Shown here: piece by piece, positions 13,638-21,102 of the stretch
Layout of the letters: every line of letters starts with the position of its first letter
Numbering within the stretch: position 1 is the stretch's first letter
Source: a virus
Strand: one strand, 5' to 3'
Virus record (IMG/VR): IMGVR_UViG_3300043398_000445
Coordinates: 1-40,797 of that record
DNA length: 40,797 nt
The notes under the pieces: model-generated
Told to the model about the DNA's origin: nothing
Databases searched by the model: none
The model's input: the letters and a program-made list of their open reading frames with translations, nothing else
Program-made: the position numbers and the translations under genes

Positions 13638-13756
13638 GAGAGCCATCCCCACCAGACGTAGAACGCCACCATGAAGACGTACCAGGCCCACTCCGCGCGC
13701 GACGGCGGGTGCTCGCGGAACATCTTCCACCAAGCCCGGTAGAGGCGAATAATCAC
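13634..13756 (-). CDS. Small membrane protein, holin candidate, 40 aa
   Basis: GTG at 13756 overlaps the upstream stop (GTGA), and its TGA overlaps the endolysin GTG. The N-terminal half is basic and aromatic (IIRLYRAWWKMFREHPPSR). The C-terminal half is one membrane segment (AEWAWYVFMVAFYVWWGWLS). Size, single membrane span and position directly before the endolysin fit a small holin or pinholin-type protein. Its partner upstream also has membrane segments, so which of the two sets lysis timing cannot be decided from sequence. Confidence 0.6.
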   Translation of the reverse strand: MIIRLYRAWWKMFREHPPSRAEWAWYVFMVAFYVWWGWLS

Positions 13757-14193
13757 TGCCCCACCAACCCCACGACCAGCGCGATGAGGTCCGCGTACTC
13801 GGGCCAGAGCTTGGCGAGGGCCGCCCCGAGGGCAGGCAGGACCACGAGTAGGCCCGCGTACTTGCCGAGCAGGACGCCCACGCCCACGGCCTTCTGCTTG
13901 CGCGTGGGGGGCACGCTGGAGCGTTCGAGGTTCAACTCTGCCAGGTCGGCGCGCTCGATGGCCGCGTTGCGCTCCCGGCGGATGCGGGCCAGGTCCTTGC
14001 GCAGCTGCATCTCGACCGGGCCCATACCGATGCCGGGCTCGGTCTCGATGTCGTTGGCGGTGATCTGGATGAACCCCTGCGCGGTAGAGGCCTCACCCTT
14101 GGCAAAGACGCACTGGCCCGGCCTGCAGCGCGTGTCATGCGCGGGGCAATCGGGCGCGATGCCGACGGACTTAGGCTCACCGCGCACCGGCAT
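13753..14193 (-). CDS. Coiled-coil and membrane protein of the lysis cassette, 146 aa
   Basis: ATG at 14193, inside the end of the lipoprotein gene (17-base overlap). The N-terminus has a cysteine cluster (CPAHDTRCRPGQC). Residues 60-92 are a charged helix likely to coil (EMQLRKDLARIRRERNAAIERAD). Residues about 102-126 (VGVGVLLGKYAGLLVVLPALGAAL) and 133-145 (YADLIALVVGLVG) are membrane segments forming a C-terminal hairpin. A holin with a long N-terminal domain or an inner-membrane spanin partner are both possible. Confidence 0.6.
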   Translation of the reverse strand: MPVRGEPKSVGIAPDCPAHDTRCRPGQCVFAKGEASTAQGFIQITANDIETEPGIGMGPVEMQLRKDLARIRRERNAAIERADLAELNLERSSVPPTRKQKAVGVGVLLGKYAGLLVVLPALGAALAKLWPEYADLIALVVGLVGQ

Positions 14194-14386
14194 CGCTCGC
14201 CTCCTGCCGGCACGCCCGTAGCTCCGTGGCCAGGGTCCTCACATCCCCGAGGGTGAGCGAGTCCGGGTCCTCCACCGCCGAGAGGGGCAGGCGACTGACC
14301 GCGTCGAGCCGGCACTGCAAGGTGGAGGGGCCTCCGCAACCGGCGAGGGCAGCGACAACCAATCCCCCGAGGATGGGCTTCAGCAT
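14177..14386 (-). CDS. Small lipoprotein, possible outer-membrane spanin
   Basis: A 69-aa precursor; ATG at 14386 gives a normal signal peptide (MLKPILGGLVVAALAGC) with lipobox LAGC and Cys17 as the lipidated residue. The mature part is about 53 aa with two further cysteines. Being the first gene of the lysis cassette and overlapping the next gene resembles Rz1-type o-spanins, which bridge the inner and outer membranes in Gram-negative lysis. Rz1 proteins are usually proline-rich, and this one is not clearly so. Confidence 0.65.
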   Translation of the reverse strand: MLKPILGGLVVAALAGCGGPSTLQCRLDAVSRLPLSAVEDPDSLTLGDVRTLATELRACRQEASDAGAR

Positions 14387-14391
14387 GGCCC

Positions 14392-14421
14392 AGTGTGAAC
14401 CCGGTCCTACCCCTGGGTCAA
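14392..14421 (-). promoter_or_regulatory. Candidate promoter of the lysis cassette (motif shared with 17067)
   Basis: On the leftward strand TTGACCCAGGGG occupies 14421-14410, and its first base is 35 bases before the lipoprotein ATG. The identical 12-mer occurs rightward at 17067-17078, 37 bases before another ATG. With a 17-base spacer the -10 would be TCACAC, a poor match, and the transcript would start almost at the ATG. Confidence 0.4.
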
Positions 14422-14565
14422 ATCGCACCCACCACCCAGAGCGTCACCCGGAGGTGTTCCACCGAGGCCTACACAGGGATCGTAAACGCTGTCAGCCGTA
14501 GAGCATGGGAGCGCTTACAGTCAAGGCTGGCAACCCGGCCAACAAACGGCCATGCTTGCGGCAAC

Positions 14566-15291
14566 GTGCGCGCCAGCTATCCGCTCGCTCGAATCCCCAA
14601 GACCACCCAAGGTAGGAAGCCTCCTCACCTGTGGGACCCGCTCTACCGGAGCAACATCATCTCCACCGCCTCCACCGGGATGAGCCGGCGCGGAGTCGCC
14701 CAGCGGTGCGGCATCAGCCACGGCTTGCTCCACGACTGGCTCGAGCGCGGCAGAGCCCACCCCGACGAGGAGCCGTACGCGTCGTTTGCCATCGACTACC
14801 TGCAGGCAGAGCGCGGGCTCGATCAAGCCGCGTCCACGGCCATCGCCTTCCGGGTACAGTCGCTGCTCGAGGCGCAGCGCGCGCTGGTGGAGTGGATCGA
14901 GAGCCCCGGGCCTCCCCCCGTCATGCCGCCGCGCCCGGACCCCGAGCGCGCGACCCCCGCGGACTGGGTGGACTACGACGCTGCGATCGGCGCCTGGCAA
15001 CTGGCAGTCTTGGCCTGGAAGACGCCCCCGAAGGTGCCGCCCGCGCAGGACTTCGAGTGGCTATCGAGGGTGCTGGAGCGCCGCTACCCCGAGGACTATG
15101 GCCACCACCCGCACCGCAAGCCCGAGGCCGACCCCTCCGGAGACGCCTGGCTCGAGCGGCACGGCATCACCCATGGGCAATTGGTGCACATGCTGAGGGA
15201 GCCGCCGGAGAGCATCCGGAATGCCTTGGTGGAGGCGGGGGACGACGTGTATGCCCTGCTCGTAGCGGCGGGGTGGAAGGCGAGGGTATGA
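14566..15291 (+). CDS. terS: Terminase small subunit
   Basis: The frame is open from 14395, but that would overlap the divergent lysis promoter region. GTG at 14566 is the chosen, uncertain start (241 aa). The N-terminal domain has a helix-turn-helix, SRRGVAQRCGISHGLLHDWLERGR, preceded by DPLYRSNIISTAST. The middle is a long helix, and the C-terminal part has FEWLSRVLERRYPEDYG, the 'W-LERRYPE-YG' signature common in small terminase subunits. It recognises the packaging site and loads the large subunit onto phage DNA. Its stop overlaps the next ATG (ATGA). Its large-subunit partner lies just beyond on the opposite strand. Confidence 0.78.
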   Translation: MRASYPLARIPKTTQGRKPPHLWDPLYRSNIISTASTGMSRRGVAQRCGISHGLLHDWLERGRAHPDEEPYASFAIDYLQAERGLDQAASTAIAFRVQSLLEAQRALVEWIESPGPPPVMPPRPDPERATPADWVDYDAAIGAWQLAVLAWKTPPKVPPAQDFEWLSRVLERRYPEDYGHHPHRKPEADPSGDAWLERHGITHGQLVHMLREPPESIRNALVEAGDDVYALLVAAGWKARV

Positions 15292-15533
15292 GCGCGAGCA
15301 TTTGTTGGAGACCGAAGATTCAGGGACGCGAGAGCGTCAACACGGCCGCGCCCTCCCGGTTCATGGAGACACTTAAGGCGCTCACGGGGCAGCAGATGCC
15401 CATGACGCTGGACCACTCGCACCTATCAGGGTTGCGGGCCCTGGCGATCGCCTCGCCCGGCGAGGGCGGCTACCCCCAACTAGTGAAGGCCATCGAGGAG
15501 CACGGCGAGATCGAACTCACGGCGGAGTACTAA
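15288..15533 (+). CDS. Hypothetical protein, 81 aa
   Basis: ATG at 15288 overlaps the small-terminase stop (ATGA). The product contains a Pro/Arg-containing start (SASICWRPKIQGRES) and a domain with METLKALTGQQMPMTLDHSHL and GYPQLVKAIEEHGEIEL. No family is recognised. Its 3' end overlaps the 3' end of the convergent large-terminase gene by four bases. Confidence 0.7.
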   Translation: MSASICWRPKIQGRESVNTAAPSRFMETLKALTGQQMPMTLDHSHLSGLRALAIASPGEGGYPQLVKAIEEHGEIELTAEY

Positions 15534-16945
15534 GCCGCCTCGTCCTCAATCTCCCGAAGCGCCTCCTGGTACGCCTCCTCCAACTCCTCGGCCTCCTGCT
15601 TTGCCCTAGCCTCGGCGCTGTTCGGGCGAGCTTCATGCTTCGGCTCGGGGGCGATCTCCGCGTCGCCGAAGTGCGGCATCGACGCCATCAGCAGTGAATC
15701 CCACACGTCGTCCAGGCAGCGCTCCGAATGCTTGGTCCGGGTGTCGTCCCACACGAGGGCCACGGCTTCATGCCGGAGGTCCATGCAGCGGCTGATGTGC
15801 ACCCGCAGGTGCCCGGTCTCTAGCGCGCCCTGCAGGAGCTGGATCCGCCGGAGCTTCGGGCCCTTCATCGCCGCGCGGATGGGGATGCCCATCTTCCGGA
15901 AGGTGGCCTCGATGATCTTGCCGGCACTGGCACTGTCGATCTCGACCGTCGCGTCCGGGTAGACCTCCAGCTTCTTCATGAGGTGCTGCGCGAGACCATC
16001 CACGGTCACGTCCCGCATCGCGTACGCCTCGGGCACCCAGATCGTCGGCAGCGCCTGGGTGCTCTGGCAGACGGTCACGGCCGTCCTGTCGAGCTTCTCG
16101 TTTGGGCCTTCCGTGGTGGCGCCGCCCAAGTCCACCCCGATCGTCGTGCGGTCCACCGCGAACGGGAGCTCGCCCGAGTAGTTGTTCCGCGGCAGGAGCT
16201 TGTAGACGAGCGCCTCGAGGTCCAGCACCCAGGCCCCGAGGTACTCCCGGACGAACTTGGCCGGCAGCAGGTGCCAGTACTTGGGGTCTGCGATCGCCCC
16301 CTCGATGGTGACCCCGGGCGGCCACTTCTCTTTGGGGGCGAGGCCGCCCATGCGCTTCAGCGCCTTGAGGAAGTATTGGAGAACGTTCGGCTGCCAGGGG
16401 TTCTCGCGCGCGTCCCACGAGACGATGCGATACGGGTGCTCGGTCTCCCCGGTGGAGAGGGCGTGCCAGTAGCCCTTGGGGATGGCCCCGGGGGTGCCGG
16501 TCGCGCACCAGCTGCCGTTGAAGTCGAGCAGGCGCGGCTCGACGCACTCGTGGATGTCGTACTCGAGGAGCTTGGAATGGATCGCGTCGCACTCGTCCCA
16601 CCCGGCTTCCACCCACGGGACGCCGCGGCGCTTGTTGCACTCGACCCGGTCTTTGCACCCGCGCATGAGCACGCGGTAGCCGTTGGGCCAGAGCATCGCG
16701 TTGGCCTTGCGGTACTCCCGAAGACCGAGGCCGTACTTCTCGGAGAGCAGCTCGAGGGCGGGCACCAGGATGTCCCGCGCTCTCTCCGCCGAGAGGCTCA
16801 CGAACACGCTGCTCTTGCCCGGGTGGGAGTGGCTTCTCCGGTGGAACTTGCGGGCGTGGCCGTGGCTCTTGCCTGCTCCGCGGCCCGCCTTGCCCACGTC
16901 ACCGTGCAGGACGAACTCCCGCTGTTTGGGGAACGTCTCGGCCAT
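15530..16945 (-). CDS. terL: Terminase large subunit
   Basis: A 471-aa protein. ATG at 16945 is preceded by a GGGGGCGGA ribosome-like site; the open frame extends 81 bases further with no better start. ATPase motifs: an atypical Walker A GKAGRGAGKS (about residues 18-27) and Walker B WVEAGWDECDAI. Later come ATGTPGAIPKGYWH as the coupling region, then the RNase H-like nuclease with TTIGVDLGG, ATVEIDSASAGK and CLDDVWDSL supplying the three acidic groups. It powers DNA packaging into the prohead and cuts concatemers. Oddity: it is transcribed leftward while the small subunit and portal on either side are rightward, so it needs its own promoter. Confidence 0.92.
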   Translation of the reverse strand: MAETFPKQREFVLHGDVGKAGRGAGKSHGHARKFHRRSHSHPGKSSVFVSLSAERARDILVPALELLSEKYGLGLREYRKANAMLWPNGYRVLMRGCKDRVECNKRRGVPWVEAGWDECDAIHSKLLEYDIHECVEPRLLDFNGSWCATGTPGAIPKGYWHALSTGETEHPYRIVSWDARENPWQPNVLQYFLKALKRMGGLAPKEKWPPGVTIEGAIADPKYWHLLPAKFVREYLGAWVLDLEALVYKLLPRNNYSGELPFAVDRTTIGVDLGGATTEGPNEKLDRTAVTVCQSTQALPTIWVPEAYAMRDVTVDGLAQHLMKKLEVYPDATVEIDSASAGKIIEATFRKMGIPIRAAMKGPKLRRIQLLQGALETGHLRVHISRCMDLRHEAVALVWDDTRTKHSERCLDDVWDSLLMASMPHFGDAEIAPEPKHEARPNSAEARAKQEAEELEEAYQEALREIEDEAA

Positions 16946-17066
16946 GATCCGCCCCCAGAGGGGGGAATCAGCGTGCGCGTTGCCGGCTCCGAGCCGGAGG
17001 AAAGCGCCTACACGTGGGTCCGTCACTGGTTGTCAAGCGGCAGCGTACCACAGGGGGAGGTCATTC

Positions 17067-17095
17067 TTGACCCAGGGGCGGCCCAAGGGTAGGTT
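17067..17095 (+). promoter_or_regulatory. Candidate rightward promoter of the virion operon
   Basis: TTGACC (17067-17072), a 17-base spacer and TAGGTT (17090-17095) form a plausible sigma-70-type promoter 9 bases before the ATG at 17104, so the transcript would be nearly leaderless. The first 12 bases (TTGACCCAGGGG) are identical to the motif before the lysis cassette. A leftward TTGACA on the opposite strand near 17030 could serve the large-terminase gene. Confidence 0.45.
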
Positions 17096-17103
17096 TGCCG
17101 AGC

Positions 17104-17295
17104 ATGCTCTACGCCGTGCGCTACGACTCCGAGGGCATCCCGTGCTTTGTGCTCGGCTCCGACATGCACGCGAAGCGCCTCACGAAGGAGCGCGCGGACA
17201 AGGTTGCGCAGGACCTCATCGACCGCACCGACAAGACGAACGTGCAGGTCGTCGAGTACGACAGTGTGCCCACCGAGCTACGGAGCGGCGCGTGA
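17104..17295 (+). CDS. Hypothetical protein, 63 aa
   Basis: Start taken at ATG 17104 (MLYAVRYDSEG); an in-frame TTG at 17095 is less likely. The domain is small and alpha/beta: strand LYAVRYDSEGIPCFVLGSD, helix KERADKVAQDLIDRT, strand NVQVVEYDS. No named family. It is the first gene of the rightward virion operon and overlaps the next by GTGA. Confidence 0.65.
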   Translation: MLYAVRYDSEGIPCFVLGSDMHAKRLTKERADKVAQDLIDRTDKTNVQVVEYDSVPTELRSGA

Positions 17296-17525
17296 GCGGA
17301 TTCACTCCACGCCACCCCCGCCCGCGCAGCACGCTCGGACCGCTGATGCTCCAGGCGCTCGGCGCTGCTGGGGCGATGATCACGGACGAGTACATCTGGA
17401 GCCCGTTCGATGCTCCGGTGGGCCGCCGCGACGGCATGTCGAGCCGGGTGCTCGGCTATGACCTGAGCATGCCCGAAGTGGGCCCCATCGCGATCCACGA
17501 GCCCATCCGGGTGGACATTGGCTGA
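17292..17525 (+). CDS. Hypothetical protein, 77 aa
   Basis: GTG at 17292 overlaps the preceding stop (GTGA). The sequence begins SGFTPRHPRPRSTLGPLM and later has DEYIWSPFDAPVGRRDG and VLGYDLSMPEVGPIAI. No family is recognised. It overlaps the portal gene start by eight bases. It may be a small capsid or packaging accessory, by position only. Confidence 0.6.
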   Translation: MSGFTPRHPRPRSTLGPLMLQALGAAGAMITDEYIWSPFDAPVGRRDGMSSRVLGYDLSMPEVGPIAIHEPIRVDIG

Positions 17526-19542
17526 CCAGCACTGGAGCCGCCGCAAGGCAGACGACGGCGCGCCCATCCTGGCGAGCAAGTTCGCCGACGGCGCGGCCAA
17601 GTGCTCCTGGCGCCACGAGATGGCAGCCCGCGGCGCAGCCATCTACTCCAGCATCTACGGCGGCAACCTGTTCGACTCGCTGCCGTTCGACACCTACCGC
17701 AAGGGCGCCAAGGGCAAGCGCTGGGGCAAGCACAAGCTGAACCACGGCCGGGCCATCGTGCAGACGATGACCGCGAAGATCGCGGGTCTCGACGAGCCGA
17801 AGAGCCAGCAGGTCACGACCGACGCCAGCTGGGAAGAGAAGCGCCAGGCGGTGTGGGCAGACCGGTTCGTGGAGGGCAACTACCACGAGCAGCAGGGGTC
17901 CTTTCAGAACCTGTGGGACCTCGGCAGGCACGGCTTCAACCTGGCTGGGGCCAGCACCGGCACCGTGGGCATGCGCGTCGAGCCGGACTTCGTCTTCAAG
18001 CGCGTGAGCCATCAGCTCCGGAGCACGCTCAACACCTGGATCGATCCACACGACCGCGCCAACGGTAGGCCCATCACGACCGTGGACGTGACTTGGGAGA
18101 ACCCGGAGATCCTCGCCGAAGACCCCAGATGGTCGAGCAAGTGGGGGAGGCACATCCTCGACTCGGCGGAGACCTGCCCTCCGCACCTGCAGACCGATGG
18201 GGAGGTGGACTTCGGCACCAAGCTCGTGAAGGTGATCACGGCCTGGCGCTGCCCGTTCGGTAGCTTCAAGGGCAGGGAAGCGCGCATCGTCGGGGGCAAG
18301 GCGATCCAGTGGGACGACTACGAGCACGACATGCCGCGCATCGCGTTCTTCCGCATGGCGCGCTGTCTCGGCGATGACTTCTGGAGCGAGAACCTGCTCG
18401 AGTCCGTCATCTGGGCGCTCGACACCGCCAACGACGTGACCGAGATGACCGAGCGGGCGATGAGACTGCTCTCGGGGCTCTACCTCGCCTACGACAAGCG
18501 CTCGGTGAAGGCAGCCGACGTTCGCAACGCGAAGGACGTGACCCTCCTGCCGTACGACGGCGAGAAGGGCGGGCCGCCCACCGCTGTCGCTTCCCCCATC
18601 GTGGACGGCTCGCGGCAGAGCTTCAAAGACGAGCTGATCCGCTCGGTGCATGAGATCCTCGGGGTCGACCAGATGCACACGGCGGGGCAGAGACCCGAGG
18701 GCATGACCAGCGGCCGCGGCGTGCGCATGGTCGCCGCCCTGTTCTCCGAGCGGCACGCGCCGATCCAGAGGGCCTGGCGCCACTGGCTCGCGGTGGACAC
18801 CGCGCACCTCAATGTGTTTGCGGCCCGGGAGATCGGGCAGCACGAGCCCGACTGGCAGGTGACCTGGCCCGGTCAGGACTTCGATGCGAAGGTCTCGGTC
18901 AAGGCCCTGGACGCCGTCGCGGACAAGAAATACACGCGTCGCCCCTACGCGGTGAGCGAGCAGAAGAACACCCCCGGCGACCGGGCGGAGCTGGCAAACG
19001 AGCTGGTCCAGGCAGGGACCATCAGCCAGGAGCAGGCGGCGATGATCGTCAGCTCCACCTTCGACACTCCGAGCGAGACGAAGGGGCAGAGCACACAGAG
19101 ACGCTTCTTCGCCAAGCTCATCGACCAGGCCCTCCACGCGGAAGAAGACGACCTTCGGGACCCCAACTACTGGGCCACCAAGTACCAGAGCCCGCCCCCG
19201 TGGATTAAGCCGGAGCCGGGCATGGTGCAGGTCTTTGACAGCTACCTGCAGGCGATGATCGACGACGTGCCGCAGTTCCGCCGCAATGTGCTCAAGCGCA
19301 CGCTGGAGGAGCTGGATTGGATGATCGCGAGCGCCAAGCGGCAGGAGACCATGGCGCAGAACACGAACGTGAACGTGGACGCCACGCTTGGAGAGGCGGG
19401 GCTAGCCGCTCCGCCTGCTCCGGGCGCTCCACCCAGTGACCCGATGACAGGAGCCCCCAGTGACGTTACAGGCAACCCCGGAGGCAACGTCCTCCCCTTC
19501 CCCGGAGCCGAGCCCGGCGGAGCAGCTGCAGTCGGATTTTAA
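17518..19542 (+). CDS. Portal protein (podovirus type)
   Basis: A 674-aa protein from a TTG at 17518 overlapping the upstream gene, with GGTGG upstream; the next in-frame ATG is at 17620. Recognisable portal features include an N-terminal alpha/beta region with Trp/Arg-rich segments, a central part with FFRMARCLGDDFWSENLLESVIWALDTANDVTEMTERAMRLL split by turns, LIRSVHEILGVDQ, and a long C-terminal helix (QAMIDDVPQFRRNVLKRTLEELDW) ending in a Gly/Pro/Ala-rich tail. Length is typical of podovirus portals. Twelve copies would form the ring at the capsid vertex through which DNA passes, bound by the terminase and later the tail adaptor. Its 3' end overlaps the scaffold gene by 83 bases. Confidence 0.82.
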   Translation: MADQHWSRRKADDGAPILASKFADGAAKCSWRHEMAARGAAIYSSIYGGNLFDSLPFDTYRKGAKGKRWGKHKLNHGRAIVQTMTAKIAGLDEPKSQQVTTDASWEEKRQAVWADRFVEGNYHEQQGSFQNLWDLGRHGFNLAGASTGTVGMRVEPDFVFKRVSHQLRSTLNTWIDPHDRANGRPITTVDVTWENPEILAEDPRWSSKWGRHILDSAETCPPHLQTDGEVDFGTKLVKVITAWRCPFGSFKGREARIVGGKAIQWDDYEHDMPRIAFFRMARCLGDDFWSENLLESVIWALDTANDVTEMTERAMRLLSGLYLAYDKRSVKAADVRNAKDVTLLPYDGEKGGPPTAVASPIVDGSRQSFKDELIRSVHEILGVDQMHTAGQRPEGMTSGRGVRMVAALFSERHAPIQRAWRHWLAVDTAHLNVFAAREIGQHEPDWQVTWPGQDFDAKVSVKALDAVADKKYTRRPYAVSEQKNTPGDRAELANELVQAGTISQEQAAMIVSSTFDTPSETKGQSTQRRFFAKLIDQALHAEEDDLRDPNYWATKYQSPPPWIKPEPGMVQVFDSYLQAMIDDVPQFRRNVLKRTLEELDWMIASAKRQETMAQNTNVNVDATLGEAGLAAPPAPGAPPSDPMTGAPSDVTGNPGGNVLPFPGAEPGGAAAVGF

Positions 19543-20620
19543 GGAACGCGTCCGCGCCGGCCTGGAGAAGGCGGGCCACACGCGCGTCGAGGAAGACATC
19601 CGCGACTCCGAGGTGCTGGACGATGACCCCCCGGACCCAAAAGCAGGCAAGGGCAAAGAGGCCTCGACCGCTCCTGCTGGTGGGAAGACTGCTGAGCCCG
19701 ACAAGACCGAGACCAAGGAAGAGACCGAGCGCGCGGCACCCCAGCCCCGCTACGATTCCAAGTCGTTCTCCAAGTGGATCGAGAACAACCCCGACAAGGC
19801 CGCCGAGCTGGCGACCAAGGTCTTCAAGACGCAGCTGGGCGGCAACGCCGAGAGCTGGAAAAAGCACTTCATCGCGGCCGAGAACAAACGCCGTAGGCAG
19901 AGCGAGCAGGACGAGGCCACGCAATCGGCCATCGCCGCAGAGAAGGCCGAGGTGGAGCGGCTCGCCAAGGAAGCACGCGAGCCCATCGAGCCCATTCTCT
20001 CGCTCCTCGAAGCGGAGCAGAAGGAGGACTTCCCCGCGATCGACCGCTTCATCAAGGAAGCCTTCAACGTCGACTTTGACGAGTACTGCCGGCGCCGATT
20101 GCGTGGGCTCGGCAAAGAGACCGTGACCGAGCGCGCGCTGAAGCAGAAGGTCGCCGCGCTGGAGGCCAAGCTCGAAGGCGGGAGCAAGACCGAGGCGCCG
20201 AAGGAGAAGGAAGCTTCCCCCGCCGTGAGCGAGCGCTGGGTGGAGAAGGAGATCCCCGCCGACCACGGAGTGAGGGACCTCGAGGGCTGGAAAAAGAAGG
20301 TCACCGCCGTCTACGAGAAGAGCAAAGACCCCGAGACGGACGAATACGAGATGAGCATCGAGGAGGCCGCGCAATCGGTCCTCGATGACTTCCTCGCCAA
20401 GCGCACGCAGCGGCCGCCAGCCAACGACCGCTCCTCTCGCCGCCCACCCCAGAGGACGGAGGCCCGCTCCGAGCGTCGCACGAAAACCTGGACGGACGAC
20501 GACGAGGACAAGACCCCGGCGCGGGACCTCGAGGAGGACCAGGCGAAGCCGGACGTGCTGGACTACGCAGCCACCACCCGGCGGGCGCTCGCGCGCGCGG
20601 CGCAGAGGGCGGCACGGTGA
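19460..20620 (+). CDS. Scaffolding protein
   Basis: A 386-aa protein; GTG at 19460 has AGGAG seven bases before it, a strong ribosome site placed inside the portal gene. The product is almost entirely charged and low-complexity: Pro/Ser/Glu-rich start, helical Lys/Glu segments (AAEKAEVERLAKEAREP, LKQKVAALEAKLEGG) with coiled-coil character, and an Arg-rich C-terminus (RRTKTW..., RRALARAAQRAAR). Position between portal and capsid and this composition are typical of scaffolds, which guide prohead assembly and are then removed. The basic C-terminus would bind the coat protein. Immediate overlap with a protease-like gene suggests it may be digested rather than released. Confidence 0.75.
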   Translation: MTLQATPEATSSPSPEPSPAEQLQSDFKERVRAGLEKAGHTRVEEDIRDSEVLDDDPPDPKAGKGKEASTAPAGGKTAEPDKTETKEETERAAPQPRYDSKSFSKWIENNPDKAAELATKVFKTQLGGNAESWKKHFIAAENKRRRQSEQDEATQSAIAAEKAEVERLAKEAREPIEPILSLLEAEQKEDFPAIDRFIKEAFNVDFDEYCRRRLRGLGKETVTERALKQKVAALEAKLEGGSKTEAPKEKEASPAVSERWVEKEIPADHGVRDLEGWKKKVTAVYEKSKDPETDEYEMSIEEAAQSVLDDFLAKRTQRPPANDRSSRRPPQRTEARSERRTKTWTDDDEDKTPARDLEEDQAKPDVLDYAATTRRALARAAQRAAR

Positions 20621-21102
20621 CCTGCATCATTGGCCACCGCGACGGGTGGATGGTAGCCGACCGCCGCACCGTCTGGGGTGACAGCGCGCTCCGTCCCATG
20701 AGAACGGACAAGATCGTTCGCTACGGGCACGCGCTCGTGGGATTCAGCGGGTCCTCCGACTTGGTTCGCACCCGCGTGGATTGGGGCTCCGTAAACGTCA
20801 CTAGCGACCCGCTCCGTGACCTCCCGCCCATCTTTCGGGACGCGCCCGAGCGCGAGTACAGCGCGATCATCTGCGCGGACGACTCCCTCTGGCTCATCAG
20901 CGGCCAAGGCGGCCTGCATGCGCTCACGGCGGACCTGTTTGCGATCGGCTCCGGCGCCGATGCGGCGCTCGGGTATCTCCGCGGGCTACGCGATGGGCGC
21001 AGCGAGATGGCGATCTCGCCGCAGGATGCGAAGTGCGCCATCAACTACGCAGCGGAGACGGACTGCTCCGTGGGCGACGGCTACCAGGAGGAGCGACTCT
21101 GA
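20617..21102 (+). CDS. Proteasome-like Ntn hydrolase, candidate prohead protease
   Basis: A 161-aa protein; GTG at 20617 overlaps the scaffold stop (GTGA). After removal of the first Met the chain would begin with Thr2 (MTCIIG), the nucleophile of proteasome/HslV-type peptidases. Asp15 and Arg17 (VADRR) and Lys32 (DKIVRYG) fall where the catalytic Asp and Lys belong. ALVGFSGSSD, FAIGSGADAALGYLRG and INYAAETDCSVGDGYQ match the rest of the fold. Related small Ntn proteins are widespread in phages. Lying between scaffold and capsid genes, where a head-maturation protease is normally found and none of the usual families is present, it may digest the scaffold. It could instead act on host proteins. 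Confidence 0.75.
   Translation: MTCIIGHRDGWMVADRRTVWGDSALRPMRTDKIVRYGHALVGFSGSSDLVRTRVDWGSVNVTSDPLRDLPPIFRDAPEREYSAIICADDSLWLISGQGGLHALTADLFAIGSGADAALGYLRGLRDGRSEMAISPQDAKCAINYAAETDCSVGDGYQEERL

Noticed and set aside
18480-18812. Possible CI-like repressor among leftward short frames
   Set aside because: No helix-turn-helix pattern; these are antisense shadows of the portal.
17380-19137. 585-aa leftward open frame opposite the portal gene
   Set aside because: Shadow of the portal in GC-rich DNA; no ribosome site and no recognisable fold.
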